Made by a program: the position numbers and the translations under genes. From contig JACPUU010000005.1 in the NCBI GenBank assembly GCA_016192075.1, forward strand, positions 1-64,000: 64,000 nt of DNA, written 5' to 3'. The notes below the pieces were generated by a model. It did no database searches. It saw only the letters and a list, made by a program, of their open reading frames with translations, and was not told the DNA's origin. Numbering within the stretch: the first letter of the stretch is position 1; each line of letters opens with the position of its first letter. The DNA comes from Bacteroidota bacterium. GTDB taxonomy: Bacteria > Bacteroidota > Bacteroidia > Flavobacteriales_D > Crocinitomicaceae. Below, one piece after another: positions 24,996 to 33,111 of this stretch.

Positions 24996-24997
24996 CA

Positions 24998-27280
24998 ATG
25001 TTTCAAATGTACAAACTTATTTTCAAATATACAGCGGGGCTGTTAATGATACTATGGCCGGCTTCAGCACTGACACAAACGCTTACCGGTACAGTATTAA
25101 ATACTGAAAACGGTCAGCCAGTGCCGTACGCCACCATTTATGTAATAGAACTTTCGTCGGGTACATTGACTGACAGCCTTGGCAATTTCAAAATCACCAA
25201 TTTCCCTTCATCACCGGTAACGCTGAAAGTTTCGGCGGTAGGGTTCAACACGGCTCAGACTATTATTACGGGCGGCGCATCTGAAAATAAATTGCAGATC
25301 AGCCTTGAACCGGCACATGTGCATCTGGATGAGGTAGTGGTTTCAGCACCCTTTGGCAGGTTACAGCATGAAAATGTAACCAATGTGGAAATACGGCGGT
25401 TAAATGATCTCAACCGCATACCGGCTACTACATTAAGTGAAGCCATTTCAACCATTCCGGGGGTTTACCAGAGCAGTACCGGAAACGGCATTGGCAAACC
25501 GGTTATTCGCGGCCTTTCCGGAACAAGAGTAGTTACCTACCTGAACGGTTTGCGAATTGAAAACCAGCAATGGGGAGATGATCATGGTATGGGTGTTACC
25601 GCAGTTGGTATTGAAAGTGTAGAAGTAATCAAAGGGCCTGCCTCTCTTTTGTATGGTTCCGATGCCTTGGGGGGTGTTTTGTATTTTGTCAACCAGTCCT
25701 ATTCAAAACTGAACCGGTTTGAAGGGTATTTTCAGACAAAGTTTGAAACAAATGCGCTGGGTGTTACCAGTGAGTTAGGCCTGAAGTGGAATAAAAACGG
25801 ATTTAAATTCAACGTTTTTGCGGGGCAAACCAACCAGGCAGATTATCTTTTACCCAACGGGTATCGTATACAAAACTCGCGGTTTTCAAATACCACACTA
25901 AAAAGTTCAGTGGGCTACAACAAAAAAAACTGGGTAGGCAATCTGCATTATTCGTTTATTCAAAATTACATTGGCATACCGGGAGAGACAGAAGAAGACA
26001 GTATTTACCCGGCACTTTTTTATACCAATGCCGTTACCTGGAGTAAAGGATTGCCTTTTCAAAATGTTACCAATCACTATGTGTCACTTGAAAATAAATT
26101 TTTCTTTTCAAACAGTGAGTTGGAATTTATTGTGGGAAACACCAATAATCACCTGCAGGAACTGGAAGAGAGTTTTACCTTGCCGGGGCTGAATTTAAAA
26201 CTGAATAACAGTACTTATACACTTCGTTATACCATATCGCTGCTAAAAAAACTGGAGGCCATTGTGGGTAGCCAGGGAATGTACCAGGTTAATCAAAATG
26301 GTGCAAACGCAGCGGAAATTCTGATTCCCGACAACCGATCATTTGACGCCGGTTTATATGCGGTGCTTCAGCTGGAATTGCAGAAATGGACTTTTCAGGG
26401 AGGTGCCCGTTTTGACAACCGGAAAATTGCAACCCAGGCTGATTTTAATGGCTTTGAGATTTTTGACCGGTCTTACCAGAGCTATAATTATTCAGCCGGA
26501 TTTGTTTTCAGAAATGATTCAACGGTTTTCAGGTTTAATCTTTCATCCGGCTTTAGGGCTCCGCATACATCTGAACTTTTGTCGAACGGGGTTCATCCCG
26601 GAACCTACCGGTATAACCTGGGCGATCCGGATTTAAGAACAGAGAATGCCACGCAGGCTGATTTTTCAATAGGGGTACATTACGATCACCTGGAACTGGT
26701 GTTTAACCCGTTTTTCAACCAGATAAACAATTACATCTACCTGAACCCGACCGACTCGGTAATCAATGGCTACCAGGTTTTCAAATACTCACAAACCGGC
26801 AAAGCCCAGCTTTTTGGTGGTGATTTAACGCTGCACATACACCCTCATTTTGCACACTGGATTCATTTACAAACCGCATTTTCATACATCTACGGACAGG
26901 ATGAAACCGGTAAAGCACTCCCGTTTATTCCACAGGCACGCATTAACTCACAATTAAAATTTGAATTGCCTGGCAGCCGTAGGTTCAGAATCACAGATGT
27001 AGTTGTGCAGCACAGTTTTTATTTTGGCCAAAACCGGGTAGGGCTGTTTGAAACACCTACAGATGCCTATCATTTGTTTCACCTGGGTATGAATCTTTCC
27101 ATTCACACCAAAGGCAACCCGGTGTTGTTGAACTGTGGTGTCAGAAATGCGCTTAACACAACCTATTTTGACCACCTGTCAAGTCTTAAACAAATCGGGT
27201 TGCCGTTTCCGGGAATTAACGGATACATAAGTTTAAAGTACACCTTTGAACGTAAACTGAAAGAAAAAGCGGAGAGATGA
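24998..27280 (+). CDS. TonB-dependent receptor, possible zinc/metal receptor
   Basis: About 760 residues. Signal peptide ending ASALTQ, then a CarboxypepD_reg-like beta domain (about 30-110: GTVLNTENGQPVPYATIYV), a plug domain (LDEVVVSAPFG, RGLSGTRVVTYLNGLR, SVEVIKGPASLLYGSDALGGV) and a 22-strand-type barrel ending ISLKYTFE. It would import a metal complex across the outer membrane using TonB/ExbBD energy. The divergent Fur-family gene and the shared dyad suggest metal control; the QQWGDDHGMG plug segment is reminiscent of ZnuD-type receptors, a weak hint at zinc. The ATG at 24998 or 25007 is chosen because an upstream extension would overlap the regulator gene and its operator. Confidence 0.88.
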   Translation: MFQMYKLIFKYTAGLLMILWPASALTQTLTGTVLNTENGQPVPYATIYVIELSSGTLTDSLGNFKITNFPSSPVTLKVSAVGFNTAQTIITGGASENKLQISLEPAHVHLDEVVVSAPFGRLQHENVTNVEIRRLNDLNRIPATTLSEAISTIPGVYQSSTGNGIGKPVIRGLSGTRVVTYLNGLRIENQQWGDDHGMGVTAVGIESVEVIKGPASLLYGSDALGGVLYFVNQSYSKLNRFEGYFQTKFETNALGVTSELGLKWNKNGFKFNVFAGQTNQADYLLPNGYRIQNSRFSNTTLKSSVGYNKKNWVGNLHYSFIQNYIGIPGETEEDSIYPALFYTNAVTWSKGLPFQNVTNHYVSLENKFFFSNSELEFIVGNTNNHLQELEESFTLPGLNLKLNNSTYTLRYTISLLKKLEAIVGSQGMYQVNQNGANAAEILIPDNRSFDAGLYAVLQLELQKWTFQGGARFDNRKIATQADFNGFEIFDRSYQSYNYSAGFVFRNDSTVFRFNLSSGFRAPHTSELLSNGVHPGTYRYNLGDPDLRTENATQADFSIGVHYDHLELVFNPFFNQINNYIYLNPTDSVINGYQVFKYSQTGKAQLFGGDLTLHIHPHFAHWIHLQTAFSYIYGQDETGKALPFIPQARINSQLKFELPGSRRFRITDVVVQHSFYFGQNRVGLFETPTDAYHLFHLGMNLSIHTKGNPVLLNCGVRNALNTTYFDHLSSLKQIGLPFPGINGYISLKYTFERKLKEKAER

Positions 27281-27397
27281 AACGGGCAGCCGTAAATGAA
27301 TGAACAGAATACGCACCAATGAATAGATTGGTTCAATTGTATTAGAGTAAAAGGCTGAGAGGGTTGTTTAAAAATGACTCTGTGATTAAAATTTTTC

Positions 27398-27437
27398 CCG
27401 CGGATTGTCGCAGAAAAATGCCGCAGATTGTCGCAGA
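27398..27437. repeat. Tandem 17-bp repeat (CCGCnGATTGTCGCAGA)
   Basis: Two copies, 27398-27414 and 27421-27437, 23 bp apart and differing at one base, in the convergent gap between the receptor and purQ. Similar GCAGATT/CGCAGA words are common intergenic repeats in Bacteroidota. No terminator hairpin was seen in this gap. Confidence 0.55.
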
Positions 27438-27456
27438 TCTTGGATTGAACAGCTTC

Positions 27457-28143
27457 TTAGATATTTGCCAGAATTGATTCAAAAATCAGTTTTCCGTCTG
27501 TATTTCCAAGGTTAGTGTCTGCTGCACGTTCAGGGTGCGGCATCATACCAAATACATTTTTGGTTTTGTTGGTAATACCTGCTATGTTGTTCAGTGCTCC
27601 GTTTGGATTGGCTGCGTCAGTCACATTTCCGGTTTCATCACAGTATTGAAAAATAACCTGGTCGTTGTCGTAAATAGATTTTAGCATGTCATCCGGTGCA
27701 AAAAAGCGGCCTTCACCGTGAGCAATTGGAATTTTATAGGCTTTGCCTGAGTCCAGGCTTTTTGAAATAGGTGCTGTTTTGGAAACCGGTTTCAAAAAAA
27801 CATTTTTACAAATGAATTTTTGGGTGTTGTTATGCAAAAGTGCGCCTTCCAGTAAAGGGGTTTCACAGAGAATCTGAAATCCGTTGCAAACACCCATTAC
27901 GTAACCACCCCGCTGACCATGTGCAATTACTTCCTGCATAATTGGAGAAAAACGGGCAATAGCACCTGAACGCAAATAGTCACCGTATGAAAATCCGCCA
28001 GGTAATACCACAAAATCAACCCCCTTCAGGCCCGTATCTTTATGCCAGAGCCGTTCTACTTTTTGACCAAGCAGGGTGCCCAGTGTATAGATCATGTCTT
28101 CATCGCAATTTGAACCTGGGAAAGTAACGACTCCAAATTTCAT
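27457..28143 (-). CDS. purQ: Phosphoribosylformylglycinamidine synthase subunit I
   Basis: 228 residues. Glutaminase subunit supplying ammonia to PurL for conversion of FGAR to FGAM, step 4 of purine synthesis. Class I amidotransferase triad: C86 in GVCNGF, H203 and E205 in MMPHPERA. The family motif LPGGFSYGDYLRSGAIAR is present. Standing as a separate small subunit implies a separate PurL and PurS elsewhere. No other pur gene is adjacent; purM is about 33 kb away. The ATG at 28143 lies 23 bp after a -7 promoter element. Confidence 0.96.
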   Translation of the reverse strand: MKFGVVTFPGSNCDEDMIYTLGTLLGQKVERLWHKDTGLKGVDFVVLPGGFSYGDYLRSGAIARFSPIMQEVIAHGQRGGYVMGVCNGFQILCETPLLEGALLHNNTQKFICKNVFLKPVSKTAPISKSLDSGKAYKIPIAHGEGRFFAPDDMLKSIYDNDQVIFQYCDETGNVTDAANPNGALNNIAGITNKTKNVFGMMPHPERAADTNLGNTDGKLIFESILANI

Positions 28144-28165
28144 GGATTGATTTTTTAGTGAGCCC

Positions 28166-28173
28166 CAAAGTTA
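28166..28173 (-). promoter_or_regulatory. -7 promoter element of purQ (TAACTTTG on minus strand)
   Basis: An exact TAnnTTTG, predicting a leader of about 17 nt. No obvious purine-repressor dyad or riboswitch fits in so short a leader. Confidence 0.5.
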
Positions 28174-28250
28174 GTTATTCTATCATAAAACAGATTCACG
28201 TATTACGAACAATTCACAACCGGATGCCGTTGTAAAAACAGATCAACCCA

Positions 28251-29210
28251 TCAGGATAAAAAGAGGTTTACCACAGCAGCTATGAACCAGCCGTTTACCA
28301 GTGCTGACGATAGCCGCGGCCTTTCAGCATAAAGCAGCTGCACGCTGATAATAAACCCAAGCGGAATAAGGAAACTGACATAGAGCTGATTGTAGGCATA
28401 CCAGCCGGCGGCAAAGCTAAGGCCTGCCAGCAGCACCGTAAACAAAACAATCTGGCTGATTTTTTTAAAACTGACCAGCTGGCTGCGCATAATGGCAAAA
28501 AAACGCAGTGAACCAAACAGCACGCAAAGTCCCATAGCCAGGTAAGCAACGCTTTCTGAGATTGTCCATACCACATCCGGTGCATCCAGCTTCAGGTCCA
28601 TCCGCTTGATAATGATAGAACCTGTATTCAGGTAATTGAACGTGTAATGATAAAATACGGGCAGGCATAAACCCAGCAGGGCCACCACCCAGTCACGCCA
28701 GATAAACGGACGAATAATTATCAGGCTGATCCAGGGCAGCAATGCAAGTGAAATCATCAGCGGTGAAAAAACAATAGCCAGCCCGAGTAATAATGAACCA
28801 ATAAAAACCAGGTTTTTAGCCGGTTCCTGGCGCTTAAGCTGCAGCAGGCAGGCCAGTCCGCCAATCACAAAAATGTGCGCCAGCAGCAAGGGTGAAAAAG
28901 TAATGCAATCAAGCGTTGCAAGTCCTGTTATATAAATAAACCCGGGCAAAAAAGTGTCTTTGGAGTAAAAGGTATTGCGGTTAAACAGGTGATTCATCTG
29001 GTGAGCGATAAGACTTATTAAGCCACCGGTGAGTATGAAGTTAAGCCAGGGAATATTTTGAATCATTCCAAATAACTCCGTCTGCCAGGTAAAAAAATAG
29101 GTGTTTGGTTCGTAGGGCCTTGAGAAAATACTAAATGATACAAGCCCAGCGATTAAGGGCAATGTAAAAACCGACAAAGGTGTCTTCGACTTATATAAAT
29201 TTACCAGCAC
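28251..29210 (-). CDS. DUF6427-like multi-spanning membrane protein
   Basis: 319 residues with about ten hydrophobic segments and an N-terminus MLVNLYKSKTPLSVFTLP. This and the context next to a small FFYGL...YWMYRQ protein match the DUF6427 family of Flavobacteriales, whose function is unknown. The start is a GTG at 29210; the upstream frame closes at a stop four codons before it, and no other start fits the N-terminus. A near-match to the -7 element (TAATTTTA) lies about five bases before it, so the transcript may lack a leader. Confidence 0.75.
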   Translation of the reverse strand: MLVNLYKSKTPLSVFTLPLIAGLVSFSIFSRPYEPNTYFFTWQTELFGMIQNIPWLNFILTGGLISLIAHQMNHLFNRNTFYSKDTFLPGFIYITGLATLDCITFSPLLLAHIFVIGGLACLLQLKRQEPAKNLVFIGSLLLGLAIVFSPLMISLALLPWISLIIIRPFIWRDWVVALLGLCLPVFYHYTFNYLNTGSIIIKRMDLKLDAPDVVWTISESVAYLAMGLCVLFGSLRFFAIMRSQLVSFKKISQIVLFTVLLAGLSFAAGWYAYNQLYVSFLIPLGFIISVQLLYAERPRLSSALVNGWFIAAVVNLFLS

Positions 29211-29236
29211 CCCGTAAAATTAGTGTAATTTATTAT

Positions 29237-29244
29237 TACATTTG
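29237..29244 (+). promoter_or_regulatory. -7 promoter element (TACATTTG)
   Basis: An exact TAnnTTTG upstream of the small gene at 29265, predicting a leader of about 15 nt. It excludes the in-frame TTG at 29256 as a strong start candidate. Confidence 0.5.
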
Positions 29245-29264
29245 CTCATCAAACTTTGAAGACT

Positions 29265-29456
29265 ATGAGTTCTGCAGATTTTTTTTACGGATTGGGTAGA
29301 GGATTCTATTGGTTATTTGAAAATACCCTTGAACCAACCGGTGAATTGTTTTGGAAAACATGTATGATTGGTGGCTTTGTCGGTTTTGCCTATTGGATGT
29401 ACAGACAGGTTAAATACAATCAGATTGCCAAAAACGACCCAAATCAATTGAAGTAA
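29265..29456 (+). CDS. Small membrane protein (DUF6341-like)
   Basis: 63 residues from the ATG at 29265. Pattern: short amphipathic start with FFYGLGRGFYWLFENTLEP, one transmembrane helix (CMIGGFVGFAYWMYRQV) and a polar tail. This is the layout of the DUF6341 proteins that sit next to DUF6427 genes in Flavobacteriales, which supports the assignment of both. The two genes are divergent here and share a gap of about 50 bp. Function unknown; an interaction between the two membrane proteins is plausible from their conserved pairing. Confidence 0.7.
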   Translation: MSSADFFYGLGRGFYWLFENTLEPTGELFWKTCMIGGFVGFAYWMYRQVKYNQIAKNDPNQLK

Positions 29457-29482
29457 TTTTTTATTCTGATATAAATAAAAAG

Positions 29483-29515
29483 AAACCGTTGTGGAATTTC
29501 CGCAGCGGTTTTTTT
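29483..29515 (+). terminator. Terminator after DUF6341-like gene
   Basis: A 13-bp stem starting AAACCG and ending CGGTTT (with G-T pairs), a 3-nt loop, then a run of T. It overlaps the stop codon of the converging gene at 29514. Confidence 0.85.
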
Positions 29516-29756
29516 ATGTCCGGCTTGAACCGGTTGCTTTGCGCAGATCTTTCAGAAAACCCACTATTTTTTTTCTGAAAACAATAAAGAGAATGATGTA
29601 GGGAATGAGCATGATGTAGAGAATACCGGCATTGATGCCTGAAGCACCTTCCTCTTCCACCTCTTCTTCTGCCACGGCCTTGCACATGGTACACTGGCTA
29701 AAAAGGTCGTGCATAAAGAAAACAAACAAAATCAGCAAATAAAGCCGGTATTTCAT
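29514..29756 (-). CDS. Small exported/membrane protein with CxxC
   Basis: 80 residues. An N-terminal signal-like helix (YLLILFVFFMHDLFS) is followed by QCTMCKAVAEEE, an acidic stretch, a second hydrophobic helix (ILYIMLIPYIILFIVF) and a basic tail. The CxxC just after the signal could be a redox or metal site. No named family recognised. It has its own exact -7 promoter element (29780) and overlaps a terminator at its 3' end. Confidence 0.7.
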   Translation of the reverse strand: MKYRLYLLILFVFFMHDLFSQCTMCKAVAEEEVEEEGASGINAGILYIMLIPYIILFIVFRKKIVGFLKDLRKATGSSRT

Positions 29757-29779
29757 AGCAGGGTAAAATATGCGTACCT

Positions 29780-29787
29780 CAAAGTTA
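29780..29787 (-). promoter_or_regulatory. -7 promoter element (TAACTTTG on minus strand)
   Basis: An exact TAnnTTTG 24 bp upstream of the ATG at 29756; predicted leader about 18 nt. Confidence 0.5.
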
Positions 29788-29872
29788 CAAAATTCCGGCT
29801 GAGTAGATCCTGATATCGGTCAGTTGAAAGATTTCCCCGGGCAAACCAACCCTGAGAACCCAAAAAAGCGTT

Positions 29873-29880
29873 TACTTTTG
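29873..29880 (+). promoter_or_regulatory. -7 promoter element of fbp (TACTTTTG)
   Basis: An exact TAnnTTTG; predicted leader about 27 nt before the ATG at 29913. No -33 TTG at usual spacing. Confidence 0.5.
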
Positions 29881-29912
29881 GGGAATCCTTTCATTCACAA
29901 AAAATCAATCAC

Positions 29913-30908
29913 ATGGAAAATGTAAAAACGCTTGGCGAATTTATTATAGAACAGCAAAGTGATTTTTCAGACTCAACCGGCGAGTTCTCAAGTTTGCTGT
30001 CAGCAATACGGCTGGCCTCCAAGGTTGTTAATCAACAGGTGAACAAGGCAGGTCTGATGTCTCACATTCTGGGCTCTGCGGGTGAGCAGAACATTCAGGG
30101 TGAAGAGCAGCAGAAACTGGATGTTTTTGCCAACAATCAATTTATAAAGGCGCTCGTTGGCCGAAGAGTTATTTGCGGCATTGCTTCTGAAGAAAATGAT
30201 GACTATATCCCTATTAATAACAATGGCCGTTACATTATAGCCATGGATCCATTGGACGGGTCTTCAAACATTGATGTAAACGTTTCTATCGGAACCATTT
30301 TCAGCATTTATCAGCGAATTACGCCAATAGGGCAACAGGTAAGGGCTGAAGATTTTTTACAAAAAGGCACCCGCCAGGTAGCCGCCGGTTACGTGATCTA
30401 TGGTTCATCAACAATGTTGGTTTATACTACGGGCAATGGGGTAAACGGGTTCACGTATGACCCGGGTATCGGGGTTTATTTTCTGTCCCACCCGGATATG
30501 AAAATTCCGGCAGCCGGTAAAATTTATTCAATCAATGAAGGCAATATAAACAAGTGCAGTGCTGGTGTAAAACAGTATGTGGAATATTGTAAACACGTTG
30601 ATGCCGCCACAAAAAGACCTTACACCGGAAGGTATATTGGTTCACTGGTAGCTGATTTTCACCGTAACCTGATCAAGGGTGGAATTTACATGTATCCTGC
30701 TACAACCGATGCTCCAAAAGGGAAATTACGTTTGCTGTATGAATGCAACCCCCTGGCATTTATTGTAGAGCAGGCTGGCGGCAAAGCCAGTGACGGTCAT
30801 CGCAGAATTATGGAAATTGAACCTACGGACCTGCACCAGCGGGTACCATTTTTTGTGGGGTCACAAAGTATGGTTGACAAAGTGGGTGACCTGATCAGCC
30901 AGGAATAA
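29913..30908 (+). CDS. fbp: Class I fructose-1,6-bisphosphatase
   Basis: 331 residues. Hydrolyses fructose 1,6-bisphosphate to fructose 6-phosphate in gluconeogenesis. Motifs: [21 protein letters not shown] (metal ligands), [14 protein letters not shown] (metal site, about residue 110) and [24 protein letters not shown] (substrate site). Length is normal for class I. A lipoprotein gene follows after 33 bp and may be cotranscribed, with one terminator after both. Confidence 0.97.
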   Translation: MENVKTLGEFIIEQQSDFSDSTGEFSSLLSAIRLASKVVNQQVNKAGLMSHILGSAGEQNIQGEEQQKLDVFANNQFIKALVGRRVICGIASEENDDYIPINNNGRYIIAMDPLDGSSNIDVNVSIGTIFSIYQRITPIGQQVRAEDFLQKGTRQVAAGYVIYGSSTMLVYTTGNGVNGFTYDPGIGVYFLSHPDMKIPAAGKIYSINEGNINKCSAGVKQYVEYCKHVDAATKRPYTGRYIGSLVADFHRNLIKGGIYMYPATTDAPKGKLRLLYECNPLAFIVEQAGGKASDGHRRIMEIEPTDLHQRVPFFVGSQSMVDKVGDLISQE

Positions 30909-30941
30909 TTTCACAAAAAAGGTACTTCAAAAACAAACCCT

Positions 30942-31394
30942 ATGAAAAGATCACTGATTGGCTTTGTTGTATTTGTCTCATGCACCGGCGCCCCTGAAAC
31001 AGCGGTGGTTTCTGCTTCAGAAACACTGCCCGATACGGCGGCAGTTATGGAGCAACCAACTGAGCGCAGCTCCTATGAGCAGGGCTGGATCAATTTTAAA
31101 ATTGCCATTGAGGACAAAGACGGGCCCGCGGTGGCTTCTTTCATTGCAACCGAAAGTATTGACGTTGAAGGATTACTGGACATTTTTTCAGACGAAACGT
31201 ATGCGCAGAAACTGCAAAACACCGCCTATGATCAGTTGACAGATACAGTGTGGGAAGGAATAGCCGTAAAAGAATTCAGGGCTGATATTGACTATACCGA
31301 TGAAGACGGGAATTCTTATGAAAGTGCCGTGTTTCTTTATTTTGAAGAGCGTGAAACCAGGCTCAGGCTGATCAATGTAATGATGGCCGGATAA
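30942..31394 (+). CDS. Predicted lipoprotein, unknown
   Basis: 150 residues. Signal peptide with lipobox VFVSC (Cys at about 14), a low-complexity linker (about 15-45) and a compact acidic domain with mixed alpha/beta character (DKDGPAVASFIATESIDVEGLLDIFSD, ESAVFLYFEERETRLRLINVM). The domain looks like a small NTF2- or cystatin-like fold, but this is only an impression. It follows fbp and is closed by a terminator. Confidence 0.7.
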   Translation: MKRSLIGFVVFVSCTGAPETAVVSASETLPDTAAVMEQPTERSSYEQGWINFKIAIEDKDGPAVASFIATESIDVEGLLDIFSDETYAQKLQNTAYDQLTDTVWEGIAVKEFRADIDYTDEDGNSYESAVFLYFEERETRLRLINVMMAG

Positions 31395-31397
31395 TAT

Positions 31398-31432
31398 AAA
31401 AAAAGCTGTCCCCCTACAAGACAGCTTTTTTA
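31398..31432 (+). terminator. Terminator after fbp-lipoprotein unit
   Basis: AAAAAGCTGTC / GACAGCTTTTT, an 11-bp stem with a 9-nt loop. A-rich on one side and T-rich on the other, so active on both strands, facing the converging gene at 31550. Confidence 0.88.
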
Positions 31433-31549
31433 CGCTTCTGATATCAACCGCTGATTGTAACGGGTATGCTTAAACCAATAAAAGCACAGCCAGCCAGTGA
31501 GTCCTATGAGATAGCTCTTTTAGAAGATGAATCAACGATTGTATCGCGT

Positions 31550-31936
31550 TTAAATAACCCTTCGTCTGAAGAGCGTTGTAACCGATGTTGCGATCAGAAA
31601 TACACTGACAACCAGCGCTACAAAAAAGCTGAGTTGTTCAAATACCGGTGAAATAAAATTGGGGTCAGCGTTTAGCATCATGTCAAACCAGGCAATCAGG
31701 GTCATGACAAAAAACACACAATATCCGTATAGCACTGAGCTGAAAACCTCTTTTTTATAACGCATGCGGTTCAGGCTGTAAACACTTATACCAATAACCA
31801 ATGCGTAAGTGAGCAGGTAACTCCATTTTTCTGAGAAGAAAACATTTCCAAGTATAATTAGAAGGACGCCACCCGCTGCACCAAATAACAGGGCCAGCGG
31901 CAGCAATTTGTTAAGTTCTTTTTTCAGGTAATCCAT
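31550..31936 (-). CDS. Four-helix membrane protein, unknown
   Basis: 128 residues from the ATG at 31936 (MDYLKKELNKLLPLALL). The reading frame extends 39 codons further up to 32053, but that part is polar and lacks membrane character, so the shorter form is preferred. Four hydrophobic segments. The arrangement recalls DUF4199-like small membrane proteins, without a firm match. It is convergent with the fbp-lipoprotein unit. No exact promoter element was found upstream. Confidence 0.6.
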   Translation of the reverse strand: MDYLKKELNKLLPLALLFGAAGGVLLIILGNVFFSEKWSYLLTYALVIGISVYSLNRMRYKKEVFSSVLYGYCVFFVMTLIAWFDMMLNADPNFISPVFEQLSFFVALVVSVFLIATSVTTLFRRRVI

Positions 31937-32328
31937 AAGTGTGTCCCTTTCTGTTTGTAATAACGTTTGTAATGGTGAAGTAGTTTGTTTGTTTTGAATT
32001 TTTAGTAATTCTTTAACATTTATTCTACACCAAGTTAACGCCGCTTCATTCAAAAAATTAGTCCCATTGAGTAAACGGTTTGTGCTAACGATTGAACGCC
32101 CGTTTTTTGGGTTTAACCCCTTTGGCCGGACTTGTAAATGAATGTCAAAACGGGCAGCAGGTAACCGGTAAGCCCCCGGGATATGAACTGTTTTGTTTAT
32201 AACTAAAAGATAATCAACGGTTTAATTGTTCATAAATAATACCCGCCGGGCAGTTCAATATTAGCGTCTGTTTTTAAATATTTGTAGTTCGAATAAAAAC
32301 ATAAGATTTACTAAACTATCATCTCTGC
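31937..32328. other. Intergenic region upstream of SET-domain gene
   Basis: 392 bp without a convincing gene. It contains an inverted repeat GCCCGTTTT (32098-32106) / AAAACGGGC (32147-32155) with a 40-nt interior, which could fold as a long hairpin. No exact -7 element; AATATTTG at about 32277 is one mismatch away. Confidence 0.45.
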
Positions 32329-32973
32329 ATGATTCATCCCGATACGGAACTCAGGTTCATTAGCCCGGAAGTAGGCTACGGCGTTGTCGCCAAAAAATTC
32401 ATACCAAAAGGAACAATTACATGGGCACTGGACGAACTTGATCGTGAGTTTACCCCAAAACAGTTTCATGAAATGGATGAAACATATAAAGAAATTCTCG
32501 AGTTCTATTCGTTCCGCAATAACCTGGGAAACTACGTACTCTGCTGGGACAATGCCCGCTTTGTAAACCACAGTTTTAACTCAAACTGCCTCACAACAGC
32601 TTATGATTTTGAAATAGCGATCCGTGATATTGAGCCCGGCGAGCAGCTGACAGATGACTATGGTTACCTGAACATCAGTGAACCTTTCCGCGGTATTGAT
32701 GAAGGCACCAAACGCAAAGTGGTTTATCCGGATGACCTGCTTCGTTACGCACCGGTTTGGGATAAAAAGCTGGTTGCCGGTTTGCAAAAATTCAATGAGG
32801 TGAATCAACCTCTCAAGCGGTTTGTAAAACCAATGGTTCTCAAAAAAATAGACAAAATTGTAAAAGGTGAGTCAGAGATGGATTCTATTCTGACCTGCTA
32901 TTATAATCCAAACGGCAGCGCAAAAGTGGTGCTTGAAAAAGTACACGCCAATGGCACGGCTATGAAGCGCTAG
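32329..32973 (+). CDS. SET-domain protein (predicted lysine methyltransferase)
   Basis: 214 residues. SET fold visible: GYGVVAKKFIPKGTI (N-terminal SET, residues 17-30), the pseudoknot motif FVNHSFNSNC (N80-H81-S82, C87), and GEQLTDDYGY (E105, D110, Y111), which supply the SAM and catalytic residues. After about residue 125 comes a basic helical tail (KRFVKPMVLKKIDKI) without the usual post-SET cysteine cluster. SET proteins modify lysines with SAM; targets in bacteria are mostly unknown. Single gene with its own terminator. Bacterial SET genes are scattered and often explained by transfer from eukaryotes; codon use here does not stand out. Confidence 0.82.
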   Translation: MIHPDTELRFISPEVGYGVVAKKFIPKGTITWALDELDREFTPKQFHEMDETYKEILEFYSFRNNLGNYVLCWDNARFVNHSFNSNCLTTAYDFEIAIRDIEPGEQLTDDYGYLNISEPFRGIDEGTKRKVVYPDDLLRYAPVWDKKLVAGLQKFNEVNQPLKRFVKPMVLKKIDKIVKGESEMDSILTCYYNPNGSAKVVLEKVHANGTAMKR

Positions 32974-33012
32974 AACCTGCACACCCGAACGTTTTCAGTT
33001 TGTACCCATTGA

Positions 33013-33051
33013 AATAACCCAAAAGAAACATCTTTTGGGTTATTTTGTTTT
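33013..33051 (+). terminator. Terminator after SET gene
   Basis: AATAACCCAAAAGA / TCTTTTGGGTTATT, a perfect 14-bp stem with an AACA loop, followed by TTGTTTTT. Confidence 0.9.
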
Positions 33052-33070
33052 TACAGGCCAGGTCACATTT

Positions 33071-33089
33071 TTCTGAAACTGATTCAGAA
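33071..33089. promoter_or_regulatory. Dyad TTCTGAA-N5-TTCAGAA upstream of mfd
   Basis: A perfect 7-bp inverted repeat whose centre is about 20 bp upstream of the mfd -7 element, where the -33 region would be. A possible operator; binding protein unknown. Confidence 0.35.
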
Positions 33090-33098
33090 GAAAGACAC

Positions 33099-33106
33099 TA
33101 TCTTTG
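33099..33106 (+). promoter_or_regulatory. -7 promoter element of mfd (TATCTTTG)
   Basis: An exact TAnnTTTG only five bases before the ATG at 33112, predicting a leaderless or nearly leaderless mRNA. Confidence 0.55.
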
Positions 33107-33111
33107 CAGCC

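Noticed and set aside
24842-24997. Extended N-terminus of the TonB receptor
   Set aside because: It would overlap the divergent Fur-family gene and the shared dyad; a signal peptide begins at 24998 or 25007.
31466-31651. Plus-strand open frame of 61 codons overlapping the membrane protein gene at 31550
   Set aside because: No membrane or domain pattern, overlaps a better-supported gene and follows a terminator without a promoter element.
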